DNA of 64,000 nt. It comes from Prochlorococcus sp. AG-442-M23 (GTDB lineage: Bacteria; Cyanobacteriota; Cyanobacteriia; PCC-6307; Cyanobiaceae). Shown in pieces: positions 9,509-19,103 of the stretch. The position numbers were made by a program, and so were the translations under genes. The notes beneath the pieces are model-generated. The model was not told the DNA's origin. It did no database searches and saw only the letters and a list, made by a program, of their open reading frames with translations. Numbering within the stretch: the stretch's first letter is position 1; the number at the start of each line of letters is the position of its first letter. The stretch is taken from the NCBI GenBank assembly GCA_003209655.1, contig QCPW01000006.1, positions 1-64,000 on the forward strand. The letters are read 5' to 3'.

Positions 9509-11473
9509 ATGGATTTAAATGATAATCCTTTTTATTTATTAAAAGCAAAAACTACTGACGACAAAAGAAAGTTATTAAAACTTTCTGAAGAAGCTCTTCT
9601 AGATAATGATTCATCAAAAATTAACTCAGCTAGACTTGTGTTAAGTAGTCCTAAGAGAAGAATTTTTGCAGAATGTTCTTGGTTTTTAGGCGAAGATAAT
9701 AAGAACCTAGATAGGATTTTAGAATCTATTAAAAATATAAATATAAAAAAAATTGATTTTGATTTAACTAATTTATCTTCGGCTAACTTTTTTGCTTATT
9801 CAATTCTAAATTCAGATTTAAATGAAGATGGTTTATTTTTAATAAAAAATCTTATTATTTTTTTCGATTTTATTGATACTAAAAAAGTACTTGAAGCAAT
9901 TAATCAGGATAGAAAAATAAGCAATATAAAACTTGTTAATGAAGCTAAAGACTTAAATGAAGAGTTTAATAATTTGAGGAGATTTTACATATCAACAATA
10001 CATAAATATTTTGATAAATTAACTATTAATGAGTATTCTAATTTATTTTCAAATATAATTTACGATTTATACTCTGACGGGAAAGAAGAATACACCTTAC
10101 TACCAGAATTAGTAGATAGATATGAATTAACTGCAAAACAAATTATTGATGAAGGAGAAGTTAAAATATCAATGCAAATTGAAGCTATAGAAAAGTATAT
10201 TTCACCAAAGTTTTATAAAGGTAATATTTCACTTGGTTTAATGACAGATAAGTTAATTAAATCAATAAGCGAATGGGTAAAACTTGTAAAGCCTATCCAA
10301 ATAAATTTTGAACGAAGAGGTCTAGTTCATTTACAAAGTAGGAATTTAGCAGTTGTTCTTAGAACACTTGTGGGGAATATATCTGATCTTGATATAAACC
10401 TTTCTCTAGAAATTTCAATTGAACTCAAAAAACAATTTATTGAGATATCAGAAATAAATAATTTAATTAGTCAAGATATTCAATCCTTAACTTTAGCTGG
10501 AGCAAAAATCAAGTCAAAAACTGAATCAAAATTTAAATCAAAAACCCAATCAAAATCTAAATCAAAAAACCAATCAAAATCATCAGAAGTAAAATATAAA
10601 AATTTTAGTGAGGTCAGAAATGAAAAGAAAACTACGAAAAAATCCTTCAAAAAAAGTTTTTTTGGATCTCTTAATTCATTTTTAAGATCTTTTTTATATT
10701 TCGGTTTGATTTCTTTTATTGTATATTTAGCCCCCACAATTTTTGATGATATTAATCAAAATAGTTCGAAAAAAGAAAATAATTTTATAAACAATAAATC
10801 AGATCTTTTATTATCAGGTAATAGACTTTTTGATAATAAAAATTATAAAGATGCAATAGAATATTATAAAAAAGCCTTAGATATTGATCCAAATTATTAT
10901 CAAGCTATTTATAATTTGGGACTTGCTTTTTACCTTTCTAAAAACTATTCCGAATCTGATTTTTATCTAAGAAAAATTATTTCAGGAGAACAATTTGATC
11001 CCTTTGAGAAAATGAAGGCGAACATATTACTTGGTGATAGTCTTTATATGCAAGAGGATTATTCAGCATCAATCGAAGCATATACTAAAGGAATTAAATT
11101 AGATATTAAAAATCCCATTGGGTATCTTGGGAGAGGTAGAGCTTATAAGAAAATTAAAGAATATGATCTTGCTGAGGATGATTTTTTAAAGACTATTAAT
11201 TTAGGTATGAAAAATTCTCTCGTTTATAGGATAATTGCCGCATTTTATTTTGATATAAAAGACTATAAGCAAAGTATTTTCTATTATGATTTAGCAATAA
11301 AAAAAACTGATCAAGATATAGATAATTCTTCTAATTATTTTTTTAGAGGATACTCTAAAAAAAATCTCAATAAAATAAGTGCTGCTTGCCAAGATTTTGA
11401 AACTGCTTCGAAATTAGAACCAAATAACAAAAATTTTGAAAAAGTGTACAAAGGTAATTGTAATTTACAATAA
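9509..11473 (+). CDS. J-domain-like N-terminus + Lys/Ser-rich linker + transmembrane helix + TPR repeats
   Basis: N-terminus NPFYLLKAKTTDDKRKLLKLSEEALL...SARLVLSSPKRRIFAECSWFLG; TM FLRSFLYFGLISFIVYLAPTIF; several TPR motifs (ALDIDPNYYQAIYNLGLAFY). Confidence 0.75.
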   Translation: MDLNDNPFYLLKAKTTDDKRKLLKLSEEALLDNDSSKINSARLVLSSPKRRIFAECSWFLGEDNKNLDRILESIKNINIKKIDFDLTNLSSANFFAYSILNSDLNEDGLFLIKNLIIFFDFIDTKKVLEAINQDRKISNIKLVNEAKDLNEEFNNLRRFYISTIHKYFDKLTINEYSNLFSNIIYDLYSDGKEEYTLLPELVDRYELTAKQIIDEGEVKISMQIEAIEKYISPKFYKGNISLGLMTDKLIKSISEWVKLVKPIQINFERRGLVHLQSRNLAVVLRTLVGNISDLDINLSLEISIELKKQFIEISEINNLISQDIQSLTLAGAKIKSKTESKFKSKTQSKSKSKNQSKSSEVKYKNFSEVRNEKKTTKKSFKKSFFGSLNSFLRSFLYFGLISFIVYLAPTIFDDINQNSSKKENNFINNKSDLLLSGNRLFDNKNYKDAIEYYKKALDIDPNYYQAIYNLGLAFYLSKNYSESDFYLRKIISGEQFDPFEKMKANILLGDSLYMQEDYSASIEAYTKGIKLDIKNPIGYLGRGRAYKKIKEYDLAEDDFLKTINLGMKNSLVYRIIAAFYFDIKDYKQSIFYYDLAIKKTDQDIDNSSNYFFRGYSKKNLNKISAACQDFETASKLEPNNKNFEKVYKGNCNLQ

Positions 11474-11488
11474 TAAAATTAAAATTAT

Positions 11489-12175
11489 ATGGTTTATAAA
11501 TTGTCTAAAAACATAAATAAAAATATTAAATATATTGGATTATATCTTTTAGTAATAATTTCCTTTCTTTTAGTACAAGAAATTATGTTTTATTTGTTTG
11601 ATAGTAACTCTTTTTTATTCTTGCTAGGTTTTTTATTTATACCATCTTGGTTTAATTTGATGCTAATTTCAATTACTCCTCCGTCGTTATTTTTAAGTTA
11701 TTTAGTTATTTATCCTCTTAAGAAGTTATTTAAAAACTGGTCTTATCTGCAAAAAAAGACAGATTTCAAAGATTTTAAAGAACTATTGTTTTTTACTTTA
11801 AAAAATTACTACTTATCACCTTTGAATTTTTTAGATCCTATCTATAGATTAATAATTAATAGACTCTTAAAACATAGAACTATAATTTTGGGTGGAGATT
11901 CTATGGAACCTACAATTTGTGAAGATGATATTATAGTTTATAAATTATTTAATAAAAATCTTTCTAATTTAGATATTGGAAAAATAATCATCTGTAGATA
12001 CAAATTAGATATATTAGTAGGCCGTATTTATTCAATTAAAGACAAATTTATATTAATTACCCCTGATAATAAAAAATATTTGAATTATTATTTAGAAAAT
12101 TATTCAATACCAATAAATAATATCATTGGAATTTATCTTTTTCATAATCCTCAATTAGATTTAAATAAGAAATAA
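11489..12175 (+). CDS. S26 signal peptidase-like membrane protein
   Basis: GGDSMEPTICEDDIIVY serine box; several hydrophobic segments at N-terminus. Confidence 0.7.
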   Translation: MVYKLSKNINKNIKYIGLYLLVIISFLLVQEIMFYLFDSNSFLFLLGFLFIPSWFNLMLISITPPSLFLSYLVIYPLKKLFKNWSYLQKKTDFKDFKELLFFTLKNYYLSPLNFLDPIYRLIINRLLKHRTIILGGDSMEPTICEDDIIVYKLFNKNLSNLDIGKIIICRYKLDILVGRIYSIKDKFILITPDNKKYLNYYLENYSIPINNIIGIYLFHNPQLDLNKK

Positions 12176-12291
12176 TTGCGATCTTTATTTTTAATATCTT
12201 TTGCCATAAATTCAAATAATATTAAAGTTTAAAGTGTCATTTTTATAGGCAATCCAGCAAATTGGAATTCCTGCAAAAATTAAAAACACTT

Positions 12292-12325
12292 CTGAGAGCA
12301 TTTTAGAGAGCAGAATTGACAAAAC
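12292..12325 (+). repeat. Right copy of 34-bp sub-terminal direct repeat
   Basis: 26/34 identical to 6362-6395. Confidence 0.7.
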
Positions 12326-12405
12326 AAGCGTTGACAAGCAGTGAAAAAAGTAATGTGTCTACGAAACCATCTCTAAAAACCCTTGATATAAAATGAAAAA
12401 TTAAG

Positions 12406-12478
12406 TGGAGCCAAGCGGACTCGAACCGCTGACCCCCTGCATGCCATGCAGGTGCTCTACCAACTGAGCTATGGCCCC
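12406..12478 (-). tRNA. tRNA-Ala(GGC)
   Basis: GGGGCCATAGCTCAGTTGGTAGAGCACCTGCATGGCATGCAGGGGGTCAGCGGTTCGAGTCCGCTTGGCTCCA; full cloverleaf, anticodon loop ATGGCAT, acceptor GGGGCCA/TGGCTCC. Confidence 0.97.
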
Positions 12479-12951
12479 AATTCGAAAAACGTCAGTTATA
12501 TCAATCTTTTAAAGATTTCTTTCTTAACGTCTGCAATTTCTATAATACCTCATATAATTTGATTATTGAATGATTCAAATCAATTAATTACACGCGTAAA
12601 TATTTTTTAATAAGGTTAACTTATAATATTTACCCTAGATTTATCGTTTTTTAAATGATTCAAATGCCAAAATGATTTACTCAATAAAAAATACATAATA
12701 GAATTTATCCACTAACTAAAACTAATTTAAATTTTTATATATTTTAAAAATTAAACATATTAAAAAATCATCATGGAAGTTTTTATTCCTTATTGAGCTA
12801 TATGATTAAAACTAAATTATACTGATATTTAGAGTTAAAAAATTATAGGAATTTTTTTAGGTTGCAAAAAAAGAGTATTAATTAATCTTCTCTTACTTGA
12901 AAAGGAAAATAAATTCATGTAATATTTTTTTATAAAAAAGCACATATATTA

Positions 12952-13950
12952 ATGAGTTTTTTAACTAAAGATAAAAGATTAAAAAAGAAAAATATAGAAG
13001 AATTTAATTCTAGAGGATGGACATTAATAGACTTAAAATTATCTCAAAATATTATAAATAACACCCTAAGAGGATTAGAAAATATAAGGAAAGATGCCAT
13101 AAAAAAAAATTATAAACCAAGAAGAATTTATTATGATCATTTAATTAGTAATAATCTTTCAGCAATAGAACTGCCATTTAATAAAAGTATTTGTAATAAA
13201 GATATTCATAATTTATTTATAAAAGCAAAAATAGGTTCCTTAATTAAATCTTTAATGAACTGGCAAAGTCCTTGTTGTGATCTATCCAGACTTTTTTGCA
13301 TGGGTGATTTTAAGTATAGAGGTAATTGGCATAGAGATTACAAGGGTGATTTAACTACAATTCAAAATAGTTCTTCAGAAAGGAGTGTTCTTTTAGCAGG
13401 AATTTATCTTACTAATCAAAAAGGATTTAGAATTCTAAAAAAGGATTATGACTTTAATGGTATAAAAACGATTATTAAAAATGAATATGTGGAAGATACT
13501 GTAAATTCATTTCAATATCCACTTAATCCTCCAAGTGAATCTTATTATGAAATTGAGGGTAAAGTTGGCCATGTATTATTTTTTGATCCTTTCTTGATGC
13601 ATCAAGGTTCAACATTTGGATCAAGATTTGATTTTCATATGAAATTTTATGATTCTAAAGAGAGCAAATTTAAGAGAAATATTTTCCAGGATTTTGATGT
13701 AATTGATATACTGGATGAAAATCTAGAATTACCTGTAAATTCTCAAGAAATTGCTAAATTTAAAAAATTTCATAAAATTCCATTTGATAAAAAATCTACA
13801 GTTATTCAAAGAATCAGAAATTCAATTGACTATAGAATTGGTTTAAGAAAAATTCTTAAATTTAAAAAAATAAAAAATAGTAAATATAAATTAATCAAAA
13901 AGTCAGGTTGGAATATTGATTGGTTCTCCAATACTCAATGGCAAAAATAG
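12952..13950 (+). CDS. Phytanoyl-CoA dioxygenase (PhyH)-like Fe(II)/2OG hydroxylase
   Basis: NWHRDYKGD (HxD) and GHVLFFDPFLMHQGS with distal His. Confidence 0.6.
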   Translation: MSFLTKDKRLKKKNIEEFNSRGWTLIDLKLSQNIINNTLRGLENIRKDAIKKNYKPRRIYYDHLISNNLSAIELPFNKSICNKDIHNLFIKAKIGSLIKSLMNWQSPCCDLSRLFCMGDFKYRGNWHRDYKGDLTTIQNSSSERSVLLAGIYLTNQKGFRILKKDYDFNGIKTIIKNEYVEDTVNSFQYPLNPPSESYYEIEGKVGHVLFFDPFLMHQGSTFGSRFDFHMKFYDSKESKFKRNIFQDFDVIDILDENLELPVNSQEIAKFKKFHKIPFDKKSTVIQRIRNSIDYRIGLRKILKFKKIKNSKYKLIKKSGWNIDWFSNTQWQK

Positions 13951-14073
13951 TAATCACCATATCATTTTTATACTTAGAAAATATTTCTTAAATTTTATAA
14001 AAGGATAAAAAATTTCTTCTAAATATAGCTTGAGTAAAATTTAAAAAATTATAGAAAGAAAAATCTTTTACTC

Positions 14074-15375
14074 TCAATAAATACTTAATGCAGAATTATA
14101 AGCATCAAAATATTTTTTAGCAATAATTTTGGAATCCCAATGTTTTTTAGCTTTTAATCTCGCTTGTGCTGAAAGCTTTTTATTTCTCTCTTGATTATCT
14201 AAAGTCCAATTTATACCATATGCCAAGGATTGGGGGTTGTATGGATCAGCCAAAAATCCTGTTTCTTTATGACTTACTATATCAATCAAACCTCCAACTT
14301 TGAATCCCACAACAGGAGTTGCGCATGCATGCGCTTCAGATGCTGTTTGTCCAAAAGCTTCTTGAATTGATGGAACCACCATTACATCCGCAGCTGAATA
14401 AATAACTCTTAAAGATAAATCATCTTGAAAAGAACCCAAAAAATCAACTGGCAAATTATTAATAAATTTTTTATTACTTGCTTCTCCAAAAACTAAAATT
14501 TGCATGCTATTTTCAATATTTTCAGAATAAGATTCTGTCAAAACCTTTAATGCTTTTTCTAGTAGATGAGATCCTTTTCTGGCATCTTTAGTCCCACCAA
14601 TTGCTCCAAATAAAATAACTTTCTTAGTTTTATCAATACCAAGTATATTTTTTGCATGTAGTTTATTAATAGGTTTCCAACTTTTAGTATTGATTGGATA
14701 TGGAATTAAGTGTATTGGCCAATTTTTCATTAATGAGCTTTTTTTTACACAATCATATAACCAATTAGAGGTGGCTACGATATTCATTGGCTTTGTCCAT
14801 GATCTTTTCTTTCTCTCCCATGTCCACTTATTTATATCAAAACCTCTTTCTTGAAAAATCCTACTTTTGGACGAATAATTTTTTCTATATCTAAAATCAT
14901 GAATTTGTAGGCCGTCTTTATTAATAGGCGGGTGAGTGTAATGTTCAGCCCCGCAAAAAGGCCATTGGTCATGTAGTGTCCAAAAAATTGGACCTTTTAA
15001 TTTTCCTACTTCCTCAATTGAAATTGTATTATCGCCTAACCAGTGGAGATGAGTTATTTTATTTAATGCATTATTATTATTTATTTCTTTTAATATTCCA
15101 GTATTAGGATAAGCAATATTATGCGCTGACTGATTATTTGTTTCATAAAATCTTTTTATAAATTTTGATATTCTTGGTTGTAATCTTTTCCACAAATATG
15201 AATTATTATTTAAACAAGTAACTGTTGGATCGGAACCATACTTTGTAATAACCTTCATTGAAGAATTTAATAAATAGTCATTTTTATTATCTTCAAGACA
15301 TCTATGGATTCTATAAGCAGCTCTTGAAGCTCCTCCAACTATATCGTTATTGCTTAAATGAACTATGGATAGCAT
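14074..15375 (-). CDS. Glycosyltransferase family 4
   Basis: HLSNNDIVGGASRAAYR..., FGAIGGTKDARKGSHLL, VPSIQEAFGQTASEAHACATPVVGFKVGGLIDIV. Confidence 0.9.
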   Translation of the reverse strand: MLSIVHLSNNDIVGGASRAAYRIHRCLEDNKNDYLLNSSMKVITKYGSDPTVTCLNNNSYLWKRLQPRISKFIKRFYETNNQSAHNIAYPNTGILKEINNNNALNKITHLHWLGDNTISIEEVGKLKGPIFWTLHDQWPFCGAEHYTHPPINKDGLQIHDFRYRKNYSSKSRIFQERGFDINKWTWERKKRSWTKPMNIVATSNWLYDCVKKSSLMKNWPIHLIPYPINTKSWKPINKLHAKNILGIDKTKKVILFGAIGGTKDARKGSHLLEKALKVLTESYSENIENSMQILVFGEASNKKFINNLPVDFLGSFQDDLSLRVIYSAADVMVVPSIQEAFGQTASEAHACATPVVGFKVGGLIDIVSHKETGFLADPYNPQSLAYGINWTLDNQERNKKLSAQARLKAKKHWDSKIIAKKYFDAYNSALSIY

Positions 15376-15505
15376 TATGTTATTAAAACATAATAATAAT
15401 ATTACTCTATTCTCATCAACTAAAGCAGTTAAATCGATCCTTTGAGATTAATTGATATTACAAAAACAATTTTTTTATCAAAAGAAAAAGATATTTAAAT
15501 ACTTA

Positions 15506-16645
15506 CTATTTGTTTAAGACTTTTATTAAATTAATTATTGTACTATCCCAGGCAAAACTTTTATATTGTTTTAAAAGCTTTTTCCTTAGACCAATATACT
15601 TATCATAGGGATTAAAAATATCCATAAGCCAAGAATAAACAATTAAAGGGCTTGGGTTGGCATCGAACATCTTCCCGAAATTAGATTCTGGTAAAGTTGA
15701 AGAAATACCTCCAATGTCATGGCAAATTACTGGCACTCCGAGTATTAAACATTCTCTATTAGATATTCCAAAAGCCTCAGCTTTTGAGAATAAAGTTCCG
15801 AAGTGCCAAGATTTTAATTCTTTTATAAAAAGATCTAAGTTTAAAAACTTATCAATAAATCCAACATACTTTAAAGACTTATGGTTAGGTAAAGTATTTT
15901 TTTTAGGACCAACTACTCTTATTTCAAAAGGTATATTATTTTCAATAAAAATATCCGCCAATTTTAATAAGAAATTTCCACCTTTTCTTTCCCAATCCAG
16001 GCCTATAAATCCAACAATTATAGGATTGTTAATAGAAGGTTTTGGAGGGAAAAAAAGCAATTTACTTCTATCAACTTCTTTTAAATCTAAATTTGCACCT
16101 CCAGGTATTAGAGAAATCTTAGATTCCTCAATCTGATAATCGTTAATTAAAGATTTAATAGCCCAATTTGAACGGCAAATAATTTTATTAGCTCTTAGAT
16201 AATTTAATTTCTCTCTACTAATTATCTCTACTTTATAAGACTTACTTATTAGATTTGAAAAATTGTATTCATCAAGTATTTGTGAAATTGTAGCGTCAAT
16301 ATAAAAATCTACATCCCATTTATCAGGCCATGGATAACTTGGTAAAAGAGGATAGATACTTAATATACTTAATTCTTGATCATTTAAATAATTTATTTGC
16401 TTAATTAACTTTTTTGCATATAATTGACTCCATTGAAATCCCTTGGGTTTCCCATACTTCAATAATTGAAAAAGGTTCCATATTGATTTCCAATATTTTA
16501 ATTTTTTATAATCAAGGCTAATAGCTTTATCTATTAATCCATATTTTTTTGCATTTTTAAATAAATTATATGGCAAACCGCCATGTGTGATATATGAATT
16601 AGCATCTCCATTGCATATTAAATACTTTTTACTTATATTTTCCAT
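15506..16645 (-). CDS. Glycosyltransferase (GT4-like)
   Basis: VGFIGLDWERKGGNFLL, FSKAEAFGISNRECLILGVPVICHDIGGI. Confidence 0.82.
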   Translation of the reverse strand: MENISKKYLICNGDANSYITHGGLPYNLFKNAKKYGLIDKAISLDYKKLKYWKSIWNLFQLLKYGKPKGFQWSQLYAKKLIKQINYLNDQELSILSIYPLLPSYPWPDKWDVDFYIDATISQILDEYNFSNLISKSYKVEIISREKLNYLRANKIICRSNWAIKSLINDYQIEESKISLIPGGANLDLKEVDRSKLLFFPPKPSINNPIIVGFIGLDWERKGGNFLLKLADIFIENNIPFEIRVVGPKKNTLPNHKSLKYVGFIDKFLNLDLFIKELKSWHFGTLFSKAEAFGISNRECLILGVPVICHDIGGISSTLPESNFGKMFDANPSPLIVYSWLMDIFNPYDKYIGLRKKLLKQYKSFAWDSTIINLIKVLNK

Positions 16646-16901
16646 ATAGTCTTATTATACCTATTTAATTAGAATAATCTTTAAAGCTTAAAATCAAATT
16701 AATAGAATTAGAAAATTTATCAGAGCCTAATTTTAATAAATAATATAATTAAAATGTTAAATTTTTTCTTTAGCAAAATTTATCAGTAATATTTATGAAA
16801 AGGTAATTATATTTTAGTTTCTTTAACTAAACTACAAACTGGAAATTAATTCCACAATATTTTAATATAGTTTCTTAAGTAAGCATAATTTATTTCTAAA
16901 G

Positions 16902-17840
16902 TTGGAAAGAATAAAACCTAATTTAAGAACTAAAAATATTACTGTTGCATTATTAAAATCTTGCAGGCCAAAACAATGGACAAAAAATATCCTGATTTTT
17001 GCAGTTATTTTGTTTTCTTTCATCTTTAATAAATTAGTATTTATTAATTGTTTATTAGGCTTTATAAGTTTTTGTTTTATTTCATCTTCGATTTATTTAT
17101 TTAACGACATTAAAGATATATCAAAAGACAAAATACATCCTCAGAAGAAGTTTAGGCCTATTGCTAATGGAGACTTGCCCATAGATATAGCAATCAAATG
17201 CTCTATATTATTTGCATTTATAAGTCTTATTTTTGGTTATTTAATATCATTTAAATTCTTATTAATAATTATTATTTATGGAATTATTCAAATCGCATAT
17301 TGTTTAAGGCTTAAAAAATTCCCAATTCTAGATGTTTTATGCATAGCATCAGGTTTTATGTTAAGAGCTCTTTCTGGCGTGGCGGCCTCTGAAATAGGAT
17401 TTTCCCCTTGGTTTATTTTAACTATTGGTCTACTAGCATTATTTCTTGCTGTTGAGAAGAGAAAAGCTGAATTAAACTTCTATATGAAGGAATCTATATT
17501 AACCAGAGAAATATTAAATAAATATACTTTGCCTCTTCTTCAACGATATGAAAATTTATTAGCCACAAGTACTTTTATGAGTTATAGCTTGTGGGCAGCA
17601 GGACCATCCTTAAATGGGGCACAATCTTCATGGATGTTGTTATCTATCCCTTTTGTTTTGATTGGCATTTTTAGATATCAATTCATAAGTGATAATCAAA
17701 TTTCAATCATTCGGAAAGCTAAAGGGAAATATATTTCAACAGAAAATCCAGAATTAATTTTGCTTTATGATAGAGGTATTCGATTTTCAATTATTGGATG
17801 GCTACTAACAATAATTTGTGTAGGATTATTTCTCACTTAA
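16902..17840 (+). CDS. UbiA-family prenyltransferase, decaprenyl-phosphate phosphoribosyltransferase (DPPR synthase)-like
   Basis: SCRPKQWTKNILIFAVILFS, YLFNDIKDISKDKIHPQKKFRPIANGDL, multiple TM helices. Confidence 0.85.
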   Translation: MERIKPNLRTKNITVALLKSCRPKQWTKNILIFAVILFSFIFNKLVFINCLLGFISFCFISSSIYLFNDIKDISKDKIHPQKKFRPIANGDLPIDIAIKCSILFAFISLIFGYLISFKFLLIIIIYGIIQIAYCLRLKKFPILDVLCIASGFMLRALSGVAASEIGFSPWFILTIGLLALFLAVEKRKAELNFYMKESILTREILNKYTLPLLQRYENLLATSTFMSYSLWAAGPSLNGAQSSWMLLSIPFVLIGIFRYQFISDNQISIIRKAKGKYISTENPELILLYDRGIRFSIIGWLLTIICVGLFLT

Positions 17841-17908
17841 CAATAATTTTTCTTTTAAATGTGTTTGATACATATTAAATTAGTTACAAACTAAGAAATG
17901 CTTTATTA

Positions 17909-18847
17909 ATGAAAATTTTTATTCCTGGCGGCGCTGGATTGGTAGGTATAAATTTAATAGCAGCGATTAAAGAAAGGTATCCAAATTGGGAATTAATAGT
18001 TGTTGATAAAAAATATCAATCAATAAAAGTTGCAGAAAAAATCTTTCCTAAAGTTAAATTTATTTGTGAGGATTTAACTAAAGATATTAATCAAAAATGG
18101 CCTATAGAAATTCAAGAATGCGATATTTGTATAATGCTTCAAGCAGAAATTGGCTCAAAGCAATCAAATTTATTTGAATTAAATAATGTTGTGTCTACAA
18201 AAATAATATTAAAGCAACTGAAGATAGCTGGTATTAAAAGAGTAATTCACGTAAGCAGTTCAGTAGTTAATTCAAAAAGTGATGATCTATATACTTTAAC
18301 TAAAAGGAAACAAGAATTACTCGTAGCAGAAAGTTTCCCTAAATGCGTTGTTTTGAGACCTACCTTAATGTTTGGATGGTTTGATAGAAAACATTTAGGA
18401 TGGTTAGCCAATTTCATGGTCAAAGTACCGGTTTTCCCAATCCCTGGGAAAGGAGACTTTACAAGACAGCCGCTTTTCGTTGGTGATTTTGCTTCAATAA
18501 TTATTAGTTGTATTATAGATTCGTCAATTTCGGGCAAATATAATATATCTGGTTTAGAAAAAATTAGATATTTAAGACTAATGAGAATAATAAAGGAGAT
18601 TAAAGCATCACGAATTTTGTTTATCCATTTACCAATACCAATATTTGCTTTTTTTTTAAAACTTTGGGCTATAATTTCAAAAAATCCTGCCTTTACAACT
18701 TCTCAACTTTATTCACTAATTGCTGGAGATCAATTTGAAATTATAGACTGGCCAAATATTTTTAATGTAAAATCGACACCGTTTATAGAAGCATTAAAAA
18801 TAACTCATAATCATAAAAAATTTAGCAAAATAAATATACCTTTTTAA
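17909..18847 (+). CDS. NAD-dependent epimerase/dehydratase (extended SDR)
   Basis: IFIPGGAGLVGINLIAAI Rossmann glycine motif; RVIHVSSSVV. Confidence 0.8.
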   Translation: MKIFIPGGAGLVGINLIAAIKERYPNWELIVVDKKYQSIKVAEKIFPKVKFICEDLTKDINQKWPIEIQECDICIMLQAEIGSKQSNLFELNNVVSTKIILKQLKIAGIKRVIHVSSSVVNSKSDDLYTLTKRKQELLVAESFPKCVVLRPTLMFGWFDRKHLGWLANFMVKVPVFPIPGKGDFTRQPLFVGDFASIIISCIIDSSISGKYNISGLEKIRYLRLMRIIKEIKASRILFIHLPIPIFAFFLKLWAIISKNPAFTTSQLYSLIAGDQFEIIDWPNIFNVKSTPFIEALKITHNHKKFSKINIPF

Positions 18848-19103
18848 TTAAATTTCTTTTTTAATTATGAGAAACATTTAAATGAATTTTTTTATTATAT
18901 AAATTACATTCATCATGAAGATTTGGGATATGCGAGAGTATTAAATTAAGTCTAATTTTATATAGCAAATACTAAAAAAATGCAAAAAATACTATAATAA
19001 AATTTAGAGAATTAAAAAACAATTTAGAACAAAAGGATTTTTTTTTAAGAAGATATTAATCATTTGTTTCTCTTTTAAAATACTCAGATATCAAATAAAA
19101 AAG

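Larger units (their letters stand above)
6257..12478. mobile_element. tRNA-Ala-associated integrated segment (6303-12405 interior) without a recognisable integrase
   Basis: Intact tRNA at one end, same-orientation tRNA 3' fragment at the other, 19-nt identical core; single accessory operon inside. Confidence 0.72.

Noticed and set aside
10480-10737. Minus-strand ORF with repeated FD/WVFDL segments
   Set aside because: Mirror of the Lys/Ser-rich linker of the TPR protein; low-complexity antisense artefact.
15657-16136. Plus-strand 159-aa ORF inside the minus-strand glycosyltransferase
   Set aside because: Antisense to a well-supported glycosyltransferase CDS; no domain signal.
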